From Epiperipatus broadwayi (Eukaryota > Onychophora > Udeonychophora > Euonychophora > Peripatidae), in NCBI GenBank assembly GCA_028023455.1, contig JAQFVV010000072.1, positions 6,192,794 through 6,256,793 on the forward strand: DNA of 64,000 nt, read 5' to 3'. Position numbers and translations under genes: made by a program. The notes under the pieces were generated by a model, which worked only from the letters and a program-made list of their open reading frames with translations, was not told the DNA's origin and did no database searches. This document shows, in pieces, positions 38,701 through 49,819 of the stretch. Numbering within the stretch: position 1 is the first letter of the stretch; each line of letters begins with the position of its first letter.

Positions 38701-38834
38701 AGTAGTCTCAAATCTTATTTATATTAAACAGGTATCATTTGCCTTATTTCATAGTGTGAATGCTGAAACATGTACAATTTTTACAATTTGAAATGAAATC
38801 TAAATAATATAAATAAGATTCAAGACTATTTTGA
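38701..38834. repeat. Small imperfect foldback
   Basis: AGTAGTCTCAAATCTTATTT near 38701 pairs with AAATAAGATTCAAGACTATT near 38815. Arms are about 28 nt with two or three mismatches around a 75-nt centre. A decayed MITE is possible. Confidence 0.5.
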
Positions 38835-40426
38835 TTTTGAATTAATGATATTGAGATTTGATACAATTGATGAAAGGGGTAGTCCCATGATTCTTATAAT
38901 TTACAATTCAAAATTTACATCTTAGTTAAATATTGAACTAATAGGTTAATTGCTCTCATAATAGTTTGCATGTAGCACTTTATCAATGTGGCCTAATCCA
39001 TGTTACAATTAATCATCTTTGCAGGAGTTTAAATAAAAACTGTACATTATGCATGCATATGCTATACAAATTTCATAAATAATTTCCGGTAGTTTTTAAT
39101 GAGATATCAAACATGATGCTGTGACTTATAGTTTTTGAGTTCAACAGTTTTTCTGAATGAATATACATTGAGGTATGTTTAATTTAAAGTTTTAAAGTAT
39201 ATTGTATATATAAAAAATATTGTAAATTTATATACAGGATTATTCAATTAAGCCAATGGACCGAGATATGTATAATTTTAATTATTATATTGTTACTTAA
39301 TGTTAAAAAATATTATTTCATTGCAAACTACTTTTAATTATCTCAACTCTACACACTAGCATATCTTGAATGCATTCTAAGGTGTTCTGATAGTGTTGCT
39401 ATTGCTTTCGGCTTTTCTTCATTATTTTGCAATTATCTATAATGTTAGTTTGCCGATTCACTTTTTTTTTATTTAGAAATCGGAATTAAAATTATACATT
39501 TAAAAAAAACATTTCCAAATTCAATAGAAAGTGAAAATGCCACTGATTGGTAGATTCTTTGTCCTTGGCCTTTTGAGAGTGTGTTTTTTTTTCTTTCGAT
39601 ATTTCAGAAAGAAAAATTGTAATTATTAATAATTTATTTATGCAGTAGTTTATTTTAAACCAAAAAAGTATATGATTACAATCACATTTTGTTTGAAAAT
39701 GTTTGTTTTTAAGAAAAGTCATTAAAACCATAATTAGAATAAAGCAGAATTGATTTACTGGGGAAAAAATGCTTTTATAAATGTCAGTGAAGAAATTTTT
39801 TGTCAATTTTTAATAATAATATGTGTAATTTTAAAACTTAAATTTTGGCAATTTATGATGTCTCAACTAAAATTCATTTCCATTTTAAAAATGGAATTCA
39901 AAAATTATTTTGTTCAGTAATTTTTAGAAATAGGCAAAGATTATGATTCAATATGAAAAGAGCCGTTGTTATCATTACATATTCAATTTGTTTGTTTTTT
40001 GATAATTTTATACATATTCAATTTAATGCTTTGTTTTGTTATTTTGCAAAGTCAAGTATTAACTTTTAGAATATCTTTCATTTGTAAACTTATATTTGTA
40101 ATAAATAATGTAAAGATTATCAATATATTATTTAATTGAAAAAATAAAATATTGTAAATATGCCTAAAATTGCCACTTAATTTTTTAAAAAAGAGTGGGT
40201 GGAATTAGCTAAGAAATTATAAAAAAAATTTTTTATAATTTTAATTATATTTTTTAATATTACTTTTTAAAACAAATTGGCCAAATAATTATATAAAAAT
40301 ATATTCATGCAATATTTATATATTTATAGACATATGTGTATGTAGAAAAATTGATCCAATTCAATTAATGATCATATTTTGTTTTTGTTTTTTTCTTTAT
40401 ATATATTATTATTAAAATAAATACTC

Positions 40427-40444
40427 AAAAACAAATTATTAATA
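40427..40444 (+). repeat. Left 18-bp target-site-like direct repeat of the retrozyme
   Basis: AAAAACAAATTATTAATA recurs exactly at 41072-41089, on the other side of the hammerhead dimer. A duplication this long suggests insertion through a nick-primed reverse-transcription route, though AT-richness lowers its uniqueness. Confidence 0.65.
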
Positions 40445-40501
40445 TTTGTTTTGTTAGGGAAAGAAAGATGTTTAAACGTAAATAAGAAAGGTTGGGTCAG
40501 A

Positions 40502-40549
40502 AGCCCAACTAATGAGTGCTGGTTCAGCACGAAATGCGTCTTGGGGGTT
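40502..40549 (+). ncRNA. Hammerhead ribozyme, upstream copy (one core change)
   Basis: Stem I pairs CCCAA (40504-40508) with TTGGG (40541-40545). The core reads CTAATGA at 40509-40515 where CTGATGA is conserved. Stem II is GTGCTG/CAGCAC (six perfect pairs, loop GTT), followed by GAAA at 40531-40534. A minimal stem III leads to the GTC cleavage triplet ending at 40540. It is type I by topology. The G-to-A change at an invariant core position should reduce or abolish cleavage. Confidence 0.8.
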
Positions 40550-40913
40550 ATTTGTCTTTTATTGTATCTTTATTTATATTAAATTATTTATGAAATAAAA
40601 AAGAATGGAAAAATATGGAAATTGTCTATCTATAAAAAAGATATTACGCATGGAGAAAGAGAAACATAAATAGCCATGTGTGTGTGCTGAAAATCAGATA
40701 TATTAATCTTTAACTTGGATTAAAGTTTATATCTGTGCTAGAGAAAATCTCTAGTTTAATAAATGATTAGTAATAATCATTATATGTTTAGCAAAAAGTT
40801 GATAATGTAAAAGTTGGGAGAGGAGTAAATTGATGCTTGAAAATAAAAATGAGACAATTTGCTCTACATAAATACTCTTCATGTAATAAAGATATATATG
40901 AGAGATGATGACC

Positions 40914-40960
40914 TGGCCCAACTGATGAGTGCTGGTTCAGCATGAAATGCATCTTGGAGA
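40914..40960 (+). ncRNA. Hammerhead ribozyme, downstream copy (intact core)
   Basis: Core CTGATGA at 40922-40928, stem II GTGCTG/CAGCAT with GTT loop (closing G-U pair), GAAA at 40944-40947, a two-pair stem III around GC, and the cleavage triplet ATC ending at 40953 (an allowed NUH). Stem I pairs CCAA with TTGG just outside, then a mismatch. The very short stem III is characteristic of metazoan retrozyme and Penelope-element hammerheads, which may work better as dimers. This is the best preserved ribozyme in the window. Confidence 0.82.
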
Positions 40961-41071
40961 TTATTTGTCTTTTATTGTATCTTTATTTATATGAAATAAA
41001 AAAGAATGGAGAAATATGGAAGTTGTTTATCTATAAAACTGTGTTAAATGGCTGAAGATTCCCATTTTCAG

Positions 41072-41089
41072 AAAAACAAATTATTAATA
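41072..41089 (+). repeat. Right 18-bp target-site-like direct repeat of the retrozyme
   Basis: Exact copy of 40427-40444, directly after the second hammerhead unit. Confidence 0.65.
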
Positions 41090-41129
41090 ATAATAGGTAC
41101 ATATATTTATAGCTCAATTTAGTCATTAT

Positions 41130-41235
41130 TTATGTGTAGAATATATAGCCAGAAATTAGTCTGGGAGGGCAGATGTCAGCAGAAAGTCATGATATTTTGT
41201 ATGGTATATAAAGACACTATAGCAGAGAATAAAGT
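41130..41235 (+). repeat. Possible fragment of dispersed repeat family A
   Basis: 'tatagccagaaattagtctgggag' and 'agtcatgatattttgtatgg' resemble the 'ccagaaactaatctgggga' and 'gtcatgggatattgtttgga' motifs of copies at 2240-4470. It is short and diverged. Confidence 0.35.
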
Positions 41236-42069
41236 CTATAATTAAGAAACCAGGTATTGAAAATATATTTGGTTTCTTAAATTAATTTTATAGTTTATTC
41301 TCAGTTGTAATCTTTTTACATTTATATATATTGTAATGGAAATAAGAAGGAAAACGAGGATGTTGAAAATGAATAAAAACCTAGAGGTTTTTTTTTTTTG
41401 TTTAAATCAGATGTGGGGAATCTCCAGTCTGTAGGCGAAGTCCAGTCTTCGAAAGCTCTCAATCCAGCTTACAGATATTTTCACAAATGTATATAAAATG
41501 GACCTGTATACAACTTCTATTTAAACACACACATTGCAAATTCTAAATTAAATGTTAAATAAAATAAAATATTTATTTTTTCAAACTGCATCTTTTTCTC
41601 TCTCCAGCATTTATAATAATTCTATTTCATTCTATCAGAGGTGCAATATTCTAACAACTTATTTATATTATGTGGTCTATCTGATTACAGAATTAATCTA
41701 CGATGCCAAGATCATTTTGTTTGTTTTTATATCCTGATTTTTGTAGGTGAATTTATAACTAGCAAAAATAAAACTAGAATTTTAGTTTATTTTTTTATTA
41801 TTATTTTGAATTTAATTTGTTTTTGTTTTTTTTTAATTAGAATAACTATTGGAGTAAGATAAGAAAAATTGACACAGAAAATTGCACAATGGATCAATAC
41901 ATTTTTTTTTTATAGAAAGGAATCTAAAGTCAATGTGCATGATATATCTGGAAAGTATTTCAGTTAATAAAAAACACATTATTAAGAGACACTGTTTATC
42001 AAACATTCTGACTACAACAAAATTATTGAGGAAGAAAGAAATATTAACATAGAAAACTTGAAAAGAAGT

Positions 42070-42998
42070 TTCATCAAGTAGCTAACATATTTTATAATCA
42101 CAAAGTTAAAAACTGCCTCCGGACTCACCATAAACATAGCACAAAAGAAAATTGGTGGCTGTGTTAAATATTTAGACTTACAGGTGGGGATTGAAGATCA
42201 ACATTTCTACCACAAAATGCTCATCAAACCTATTAACATAAGAGGCCACATCTACCATCTGTCAAATATACCCATCATGTACAAAATAGGAGGCCTGAAA
42301 ACATTTCTGAATAGAAACTCCAGATTGTGTAGCTTTGAAGTTGATAAAAAAGGCGAATATTGAAAGATTTAGGGACGACTTAATAAAAGCCAGATATAAT
42401 AAAAGATTAATAGACAGCATAATTAGAGATTTTAAAGACCTTCCCAAGCTATGCTGACTGGCAGAACAGAACCAGAATCTTGCTGCCATATGTTAAAAAC
42501 ATACAAATCTACAAAACAATTTTTCTCAACAATTTTAGCATATGTTACCAATCCCCTCCTAATTTCAATAGATGCTTCAACAACACTAAATATCAACTCC
42601 CACCAATATACACACAGCAGGCAGGGTATAAAATAGCTTGCCCAGAAAACAACTGCTGCACTTCATATTATCGGGAGACCGGAGCTTCTGTCCACACAAG
42701 ATTGCTGCAACACAAGTACGTGTACAATAAAGCGCTGGCAGATCCCTCCCACCCTTCCATTTTCACGCAGCACAAAGTTACAACAGGCCACCCTTGCATC
42801 CCAGATAACCTTCATGTAGTGTGCAGGGAGTGCTACTTTATTAATTCAGACACTAACTCAATAAACAAAAGAGATACGTTTTATGCCATCTCAAAGAAAT
42901 GCAAACATGATTTGCATAATTTTTGCATCTTTTACATTAAACAATCAGCATCAGAACAGTCTACAGCTTTGAAAGCGCTAGCTACAGTAAGGAAATAA
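42070..42998 (+). pseudogene. Penelope-like element relic: RT C-terminus and GIY-YIG endonuclease
   Basis: The first part (42140-42330) reads KYLDLQVGIEDQHFYHKMLI, IKPINIRGHIYH and onward, as in the 'FLDL.I......Y.KPTN....L' block at the end of Penelope-like reverse transcriptases. After frame changes, 42480-42998 encodes GYKIACPENNCCTSYYRETG, TRLLQHK and later TQHKVTTGHP, matching the order YKI.C..C...Y.GET...L..R...H....S....H....GH of their GIY-YIG endonuclease. Several breaks show that it is inactive. Its ends, including any hammerhead-bearing terminal repeat, were not found. Confidence 0.6.
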
Positions 42999-44601
42999 AT
43001 TGAATTGTCGAAGCGTTAGAATTAAGTGTGGAAATATCGCAAAATATTAAAACATTACATATATATATACCACACACATTTAATAGTTTAATAGTTATAT
43101 TTTATAAAAAATACAAAGAAGTCAGAAAATTCTGTGAGAGCAAGTTACTTAAAAAAAAAAGTAGAAAATTCAAAACTATTTTTTGAAGGGAATTTATAGA
43201 AGACTGCATTTTAGCTGCTGTAGAATTAATTTCCCCAGAACTTAAAAAGAAATTTAAGAATATATGGCACAAAGTTAGGTTCAAGGCAAACGAAAAATTT
43301 AATTGAAAAATTTAGTTAAATACGGAATTCATTAATAATAATAATGTTACTTTATTTTTAATTCACAAAAAAATTATGACCCTCATTAAAAAGGGAAATT
43401 GAAATTGGCCTGCCAGTTGAAAAGGTTGCCGAGCATCAATGATTAAAAGTAAATTAATTAAATTTTTGATGAATTGTAATAGGCTAATTTTTAAATCAAT
43501 AATTTTGTATGACTCTCAAATGAGATTATAAATATCCAAATGGCCCTTGGCAGAAAAATTGTTTTCCAATCCTAGTTTAATCTATCCAGCATTTTAAGTT
43601 ATATCAAACAATGTTTTAGTAATATTTGAGATGATGATAAGATTTAAATTGTAAATCAATAAAAGAATTATTTTTATAAAAAAAGTTAATAAATGAAACA
43701 TCAGGATTTTATATTAGGATTTGTTATTTTGTAAGAAAATTACAATCTTTTAACTATCATACACGCTACTGTATCTTCATTAAACATTAATTATTTCCAA
43801 ATCTATCTGAATTTAATACATATTAAAGATTTATAATTTGATTATCATGCTAGTAATTTATTATTTAAAAAGAATTCGGATTTGATGATTTAAGTTAAAG
43901 GTACGAGACTTTACTTATTTTTCTTTCCATCATTTTCATTACCCATGTAATAATAGTGATATGTAGACAATAAAAAGACTGTACAAATATTGTTATAAAT
44001 AATAAAAGACTTATTAAAATTTATTATTTGACTTTTAAGAACTAAATGATAAATTTTAACAAGACATTTATTATTTATCACAATATTTGTTCATTTTTTT
44101 TATTTCTGCATTTATCATCTTTTTTTTTTAATAGACAAATTTTAGATTCTATTTTTATACTTCCATTCCATTTTCTATTGATATTGATTCGTTCATTTCA
44201 TTTTATATATCTCTTTTATATCATATATGAGAATTCTTTTATCTGTTCCTTTTTATACTTTTTATATTTAATATCATACTTCTTTCTATTTGGGAATATC
44301 TTTGCAAACTAAAAACAAATTTTCCATATTACCAAATAATATATCATTATTTTTTAAAAGAAATTAAGAAATGAATAATTAATTTACAAGATATTAACAA
44401 ATCAATAGATTTTATTCAACAAATGTTATTTGCCATAGATTATAGAAAGCTTTATATAACTGCAGACAAAGTAAACACGTATAAATGATGTTAAAAATTA
44501 ATTATATAAATAAATTTTTAAAAAGAATAATTTTTTTTTTATTAAATGAGTAATTTTATTCAAGTAGTTTTTCAACTTGGAAATCAAACTTAAAGTAAAT
44601 A

Positions 44602-45742
44602 CACCTGGGTCTCTTTGTGCGGATTTTTTTAATGCGATTTTGAAGTTATGTGATTCATATTTCTTCTTAATACCTTTTTATGCGATAAAGAAGTTCATAT
44701 TTCACTTAAAATCGGGATTTCCCCATTTTATTTACACACATTAAATTTTACATATTTTAAATGCCTGTTGGATAAAGGTTTGACAATAGATTTAGATACG
44801 TAGAAGATTTAGAAAAAGATAATGAAACAGAAGTAGAACCTGTTCATTTCACAGCAAAAATGATTGGAGAAAGTCTTCAACTTTCTAATCAATTGGAAAA
44901 TCATTTTCTTGTTAATGACACGAATTATGAATTAAATTCTAATGAGAGATAAATAGTTGTATGTATGTGTATGTTTATATTTTCTTTTATACACATATTT
45001 ATATGGAGAAACTTTTAGACAGAAAAAAGTTACAAGTAAAAATATTTAAGAACTTTTAAAAATGAATATATCTTTAAAAGTTTTTAAATATTTTTACTTG
45101 TAACTTTTTTCTGTCTAAAAGTTTCTCCATGTATATATGTGTGTAAAAGAAAATTTAACTGTTAGTCATTATTAACACACTCATGGAAGCGTTATATATA
45201 TATATATATAGTTGCACTCGTGGAAGTGCATTCTATAACAGCTAGACATAGCAGTCTGGATATCACGAGCTTCATAAACATTTTGTAAAATCGTGTCAAA
45301 GTTTAATTACCGATTACATTGTCGACAAAAAACCATTAATACAGCATGAGACTGAAGTTGGTGCTAATTGTATTTCCTCTTACCAGTTCACAAATGAACT
45401 GTATATTGTCAAATAGTGATAATGATTAAAATATGTATGAAAAAATGTAAATTAAATTACACATAAAAACATATTGTTTTGAATAAAATTAAATAGTTAA
45501 TAATTAAAAAAAAAGTTTGTCTTACAATATTTGAAATTTTTTATTAGTCATACTTTATTTCCTTTTTTTTTTTATGTGAATTTTAAAGTAATTTTACCTT
45601 GTTGCTTTGCTTTTATGCGATTTTTGAAAACTTTGGAACGTATCCCACATTTTTCAAGGTAAGTTAAGTCGATTTTTGTGCAATCTTTTTAATGTGGGTT
45701 TTTTTGTGGAACCTATCTACCGCATAAAAAGAGACCCAGGTG
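44602..45742. mobile_element. Tigger/pogo-type derived element with intact ends
   Basis: Terminal inverted repeats CACCTGGGTCTCTTT...AAAGAGACCCAGGTG are flanked by TA on both sides (44600-44601, 45743-45744), the target duplication of the Tc1/mariner-pogo group. The interior (44820-44950 and 45256-45420) aligns with the last part of a Tigger-like transposase gene found more fully at 50500-51130, but large deletions remove most of it. The element is non-autonomous and is interrupted by the palindrome at 44978-45155. Confidence 0.82.
44978..45155. mobile_element. Palindromic foldback nested in the Tigger element
   Basis: Arms of about 82 nt (44978-45060 and 45073-45155) are almost perfect inverted copies, including GGAGAAACTTTTAGACAG and AAAAAGTTACAAGTAAAAAT, around a loop of about 12 nt. 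The related Tigger fragment lacks this segment: there 'aatagttgtatg' is followed directly by 'tcgggatattgcgag' (50915-50940). The palindrome therefore inserted later, with some extra TA/TG-rich sequence on both sides. Confidence 0.8.
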
Positions 45743-45767
45743 TAATCTATAAATAGTAGTTACTTTC

Positions 45768-46383
45768 TGTCATTGCTGACCTTGCCTTCACAAGTGGACT
45801 AATCCAGATTCCTTGCCTAATTGGCTAGCAGCCGGTTGCTATCAAATGGGGATAAATCCCTCTTTGGAGTTTGCGCTCTGACTCCAAGTGTTCCCAGTAA
45901 GGTAAGGGATCTAACAATAAATAGTCAGCCTTTTTGGAGGCAAAACCGAGAGCCGTTAACTTCTGTCAAGAACGTGCTCTCCAGTGAAACCTCTGTCTAC
46001 AGCAAGGGTGTCTTCACTGACTCGATACATCTACACAGTGAGGCAATTCCATCTTGTACTGGAAACTGCTACGACTGCAGTCGACCCAAGGCAAGCTGTC
46101 TTGAGTGCAGCTGGAAGAGTCCGAACTAGAGCTGACTCGAAGCAAGTTGTTCAATACAGCTGGAGAGTCTTACTTGAACTTGCGAGGCAGGCTAATCATA
46201 AAACTGGAAGTGAGTTCCGTCACTCATTACAACTAACTTATCATTAATTGTATAAACTATATTTATATTATTGATTAACTAACGTGTATTTTTGTAACTA
46301 ATAAATTGTATATATTAATTGTTGAGTACTTTGTCCTTACTTTTTCTGTTGGTTTGGAACCAAACTTGTAAATCAGCACAACA
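45768..46383 (+). repeat. 5' LTR of the deleted Ty3 element
   Basis: About 616 bp, sharing with the right LTR CAATAAATAGTCAGCC, CAGTGAAACCTCTG, GGGTGTCTTCACT, GAGGCAGGCTAATCAT and TGGTTTGGAA. It has about 115 bp near its start that the right LTR lacks. Open frames inside it (45821-46247) are not genes. Confidence 0.8.
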
Positions 46384-46809
46384 GATCTGGCACAGTCAGA
46401 CATAAGGATAATTTTTTCCTCATGACTGGAAAAATTAGAGTTAAATATTTAAAGTAAATATGTGAGCGCACATATTGCGTTCACCATAATTACATTACGG
46501 TGATTATTAAAATCATTTAAAACTGCTTCGAATAAAAGATTGATCGCAAACGTATAGGCGTGTTAATTAGAAGCCACAACCAATCATGAGAGCTTTACTC
46601 ACAACAAAGTGACAGAAGCTCACCCTAGTGGTTTAAAGCTTCATTGAATTAGACACAATAACGTAGCAATAAATTAAAAAATTAAGAGGGGTAATTCGGG
46701 AAAAATAAATAAAAAAACAATTTTGAACAGCTACAAACAGTAGTGTAAAAATAATTACAAGTGGTATCTTGCACAAATAATTATTGCTAATGCAATCAGC
46801 TTTATAGAA

Positions 46810-48540
46810 GTTTTTGACCTGGCTCAACTTGAGGGCTGGTCCAATTATAAGGAGCACTTGATATTTTACCTACAGGCTAACCAGATAAAAAAAAGCCTGA
46901 GATAAAGTTAGCCACACTAATGACCATAATAGGTCTGCAGACATACAACATAATCAAGTCTCGATCTATGGCAGAAACCCCAGCTGACCTGGATTTCGAC
47001 AAAGCATTGACAATTCTCACAGGGTATTTTTCCTCAAAACCCTTGATAATAATGCAGAGGTGTCACTTCAATCTCAGCATTCAAGAACAGGGGGAAACAA
47101 TTAGAGAATTTGCAACAAGATTTCAAACATTAGCATTGAAGTGTGATTTCAAAGACTTCATGAATGAAACACTTCGTGATCATTTTATTTGTGGCATAAA
47201 CAATCACAATTTAAGACTGAAAATGTTGATGGTTCCGGATTTAGATTTTGAAGCAGCAATAGCTCAAGCAGTACTAGCTGTATCAATAGTTAGTCAAGCT
47301 ACCCCATTAAAAAAAATTACCAAGCATGATATGCAAAAAATTGAGCATAACACTGGGACGGTTAAATACTCAGCCAGCTCAGAGAACTCAGCATCGAATA
47401 ATCTAAGGCTTTACTATAGATGCAATGAACAAATGCACATGCATACGGAATGCCAGCACCACTATACAACATATACGTTTTGCAAGCAAGTTGAACATAT
47501 AAAAGCGGCATGTCTGACATTGAAAAGACAGACAGCCGATATGAGAATGGAAAAATCCATTCCAAAAAATAGTAAAGGCAATTATAAGAAAAATAAGCTA
47601 GTTGCGTGTGCATAAATCATCAAAGACAACCATTCTGGATTTATACATACTGTTATAAATAATGATATGCCAGTTAAAATCAAACTGGACATAGGCTCTG
47701 CAGTGTCTATTGTTTCAAGAAATAATTGGGTAATCATTAATAAAAATAATAAATATAAACTGCATCCTAGCAGCAAGTCAATATCAGACTATCAAGGAAA
47801 TAAAATTAAACTGTTAAAACAACAGGGAAAATTACAATGTATAACAAGACTACATACCACTGGAAGTGGCATCAGATAATCATAGCAAATTATTAGGCTG
47901 TGACTGGTTCAGTCACTTAGGTTTTGCAGTGACAAAACTGAAACAGATCACAATATTAACAAAATTAAAACCCGATTACTCAAAAGTCAACAAAAAGCTG
48001 ATAATGAAATGGATACGGGAAGCTGGAACACCAGAATTGCTAGGACACTGCTAGCATAGAACTCCACTCCTAGTACAGTAACAGGGAAGTTTCCAGCAGA
48101 ACTGTTATTCAACAGACCCCTATGAATTATCCTATAAAGCCTGATGCCAACTTGAACAAAAGGAAAACAGCAAAATAAAAATGCAAATAGGTAGACAGGT
48201 ACTATGCATATGTACTACGGGTCCACAAAATGGATACCAGTGGTGATGACACTACTAAAGAGTCTCTATACTGTTGTAGTGCAAACAAAAGATGGTCATC
48301 AACATCATTGCCATCTCAACCAATTGAGACTGAACCACACTGAAGCCGATAAAAGTAGTAACCAATCTGGGACAAGTACATCAAGCAGGAAACATGGACA
48401 TCAAAGTGAAGGCCCAGCAAACATCGAGGAACAGATTCATCATGCGAGGAAGAAAAAGCCAGGAACAGCGATAAATGGGAGAGACCAACAAAGCGGACAA
48501 TACGTCGTCCAGTGCATCTCAATTACTACATTCTCTGGGG
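46810..48540 (+). pseudogene. Degenerate gag, protease and integrase tail
   Basis: Gag runs from about 46815 (DLAQLEGWSNY, frame changed near 46890) to 47615. Its two zinc knuckles are damaged: YYRCNEQMHMHTEC keeps part of the CCHC pattern. Protease follows with DIGSA (where D-S/T-G is expected) near 47690 and LLGCDW near 47893. Then sequence jumps to an integrase-tail-like stretch (TPSTVTGKFPAELLFNRP, about 48065-48120) and a basic C-terminal part. The deletion removes everything between. It cannot be functional. Confidence 0.75.
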
Positions 48541-48563
48541 CTAATTTTAGCCAGGGGGAGGGT

Positions 48564-49066
48564 TGTCATAGCTGACCTAGTGTGACAATAAATAGTCAGC
48601 CTTTTTGGAGGCAAAGCAGAGAGCATTAACTTCTGTTAACCTGAATGACTGAACATGCTCCCCAGTGAAACCTCTGCCTACAGCAAGGGTGTCTTCACTA
48701 GTCATTACTGATACGTCTACACAATGAGGCAATTCCATCTGGGACTGGAAACAGCTATGATTGCAGTTGACTCAAGGCAAGTTGTCTGAGTGCAGCTGGA
48801 AGAGTTCAAACTAGAGCCGACTTGAGGCAAGCTGTCCAGTACAGCCAGAAGAGTCTTACTTGAACTCGCGAGGCAGGCTAATCATATAGTTGGAAGTGAG
48901 TTCCGTCACTCAGTACAACTAACTCATTTATTGTCTAAACTATATTTATATTATTGATTAACTGTATTTTGTAACTAATAAATTATACATATTAACTGTT
49001 GAGTAAGTTTGTCCTTACTTTTTCTGTTGGTTTGGAATCGAACCTGTAAATCAAGCCAAAACAACA
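48564..49066 (+). repeat. 3' LTR of the deleted Ty3 element
   Basis: About 503 bp, beginning TGTCATAGCTGACC directly after the purine tract at 48551-48563 and ending ACAACA before the CTTTC duplication. Confidence 0.8.
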
Positions 49067-49819
49067 CTTTCAGATAAGAAATTTTCAAATGTATTTAAAA
49101 TTTATATTAAGGAAAGCAGTGAGTTATGGAAGCAATACTTTTTACAAGTAGTAATTACTGTCTATTAGATTTTTTTTGACCTAAGGATTTAATACATATC
49201 TTTTTTTATTAGTGCTGATAAGACTTTTCTTCCTTTCTTTTTTTTTTTTTGTTTTCAAACTTAGTAAACAGAAATTATTCATTTTATAAAATTATTTTTA
49301 GAAATATTAGTTTTTGTTTACATATATAACAATTAATTAATATCTTTCTTTGTTAATTTAGTTTAACTTTTAAAAAATTTAAAATAATTTAATTAAATTT
49401 TCAGGATGAACCTTTTAAGACATTTTTAACTGCTACATTTAAACGAAGATTTGTTTTTTCAATTAATCCACGAATACAGTTTAATCAACATATATATGTT
49501 TAAGTTAAATTAAGCAAACCAGATTTATATTATTATGTTAATTATTAGTCTGGAGTTTATTAGTATCATTAAAGAAAAATTATTCTTACTATACATTTAT
49601 TTATTATATTTTGAGTGCCATATTTATTTTATCCGATTTTACATATTTTTCTGAATATCTACCATGCCCTATTTTAATAATGATATTCCATACATGATGT
49701 ATGAATGGTGAAGGAATTATATATACACATTACATTAAGTTATTGCAGCAAATGCTGTTTTAATATCTTTGCTGTCTTATGGGTTAAAATACTTAAAATT
49801 ATAGTGCATTATTTTTAAG

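Larger units (their letters stand above)
40445..41071 (+). mobile_element. Retrozyme-like element: hammerhead dimer with 413-nt monomer
   Basis: Two direct repeats (about 40480-40645 and 40900-41040) each carry a hammerhead ribozyme and the same downstream block (TTATTTGTCTTTTATTGTAT, CTTTATTTATAT, ATGAAATAAAAAAGAATGGA). Predicted cleavage sites lie after 40540 and 40953, so a transcript through both would yield a 413-nt RNA (40541-40953) that could circularise. The whole is bounded by an exact 18-bp direct repeat. There is no coding frame. This agrees with the non-autonomous hammerhead elements described as retrozymes in plants and animals. Activity is inferred: the second ribozyme keeps every core base I can check, while the first has one core change. 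Confidence 0.78.
45768..49066 (+). mobile_element. Internally deleted Ty3-type LTR retrotransposon
   Basis: CTTTC lies just outside both ends (45763-45767 and 49067-49071), a 5-bp target duplication. The LTRs start TGTCAT.GCTGACCT and end ACAACA. Between them lie degenerate gag, protease and the last part of pol; RT, RNase H and the integrase core are missing. A primer-binding-like CTGGCACAG follows the left LTR and a tract CCAGGGGGAGGG precedes the right one. It is clearly older than the element at 8193. It sits 26 bp right of the Tigger-derived element. Confidence 0.82.
38275..49819 (+). other. UVRAG intron E-F
   Basis: The 11,545-nt intron, the largest here, holds a small foldback, the hammerhead dimer, a Penelope-like relic, a Tigger-derived element with a nested palindrome, and a deleted Ty3 element. 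In 38840-40426, 43020-44599 and 49072-49819 there is only AT-rich sequence that I cannot assign. Confidence 0.8.

Noticed and set aside
39492-39806. 104-codon minus-strand frame
   Set aside because: Low-complexity translation with no motif, no splice context and no neighbours.
45821-46247. Two overlapping open frames of 102 and 87 codons
   Set aside because: They lie within the LTR of the deleted Ty3 element and have no domain; composition explains them.
46815-46862. 'gacctggctcaacttgagggctggtcca' resembles the hammerhead lead 'gacctggcccaactgatgagtgctggttca'
   Set aside because: No CTGATGA core or GAAA box follows, and the bases are part of a readable gag segment (DLAQLEGWSNY).
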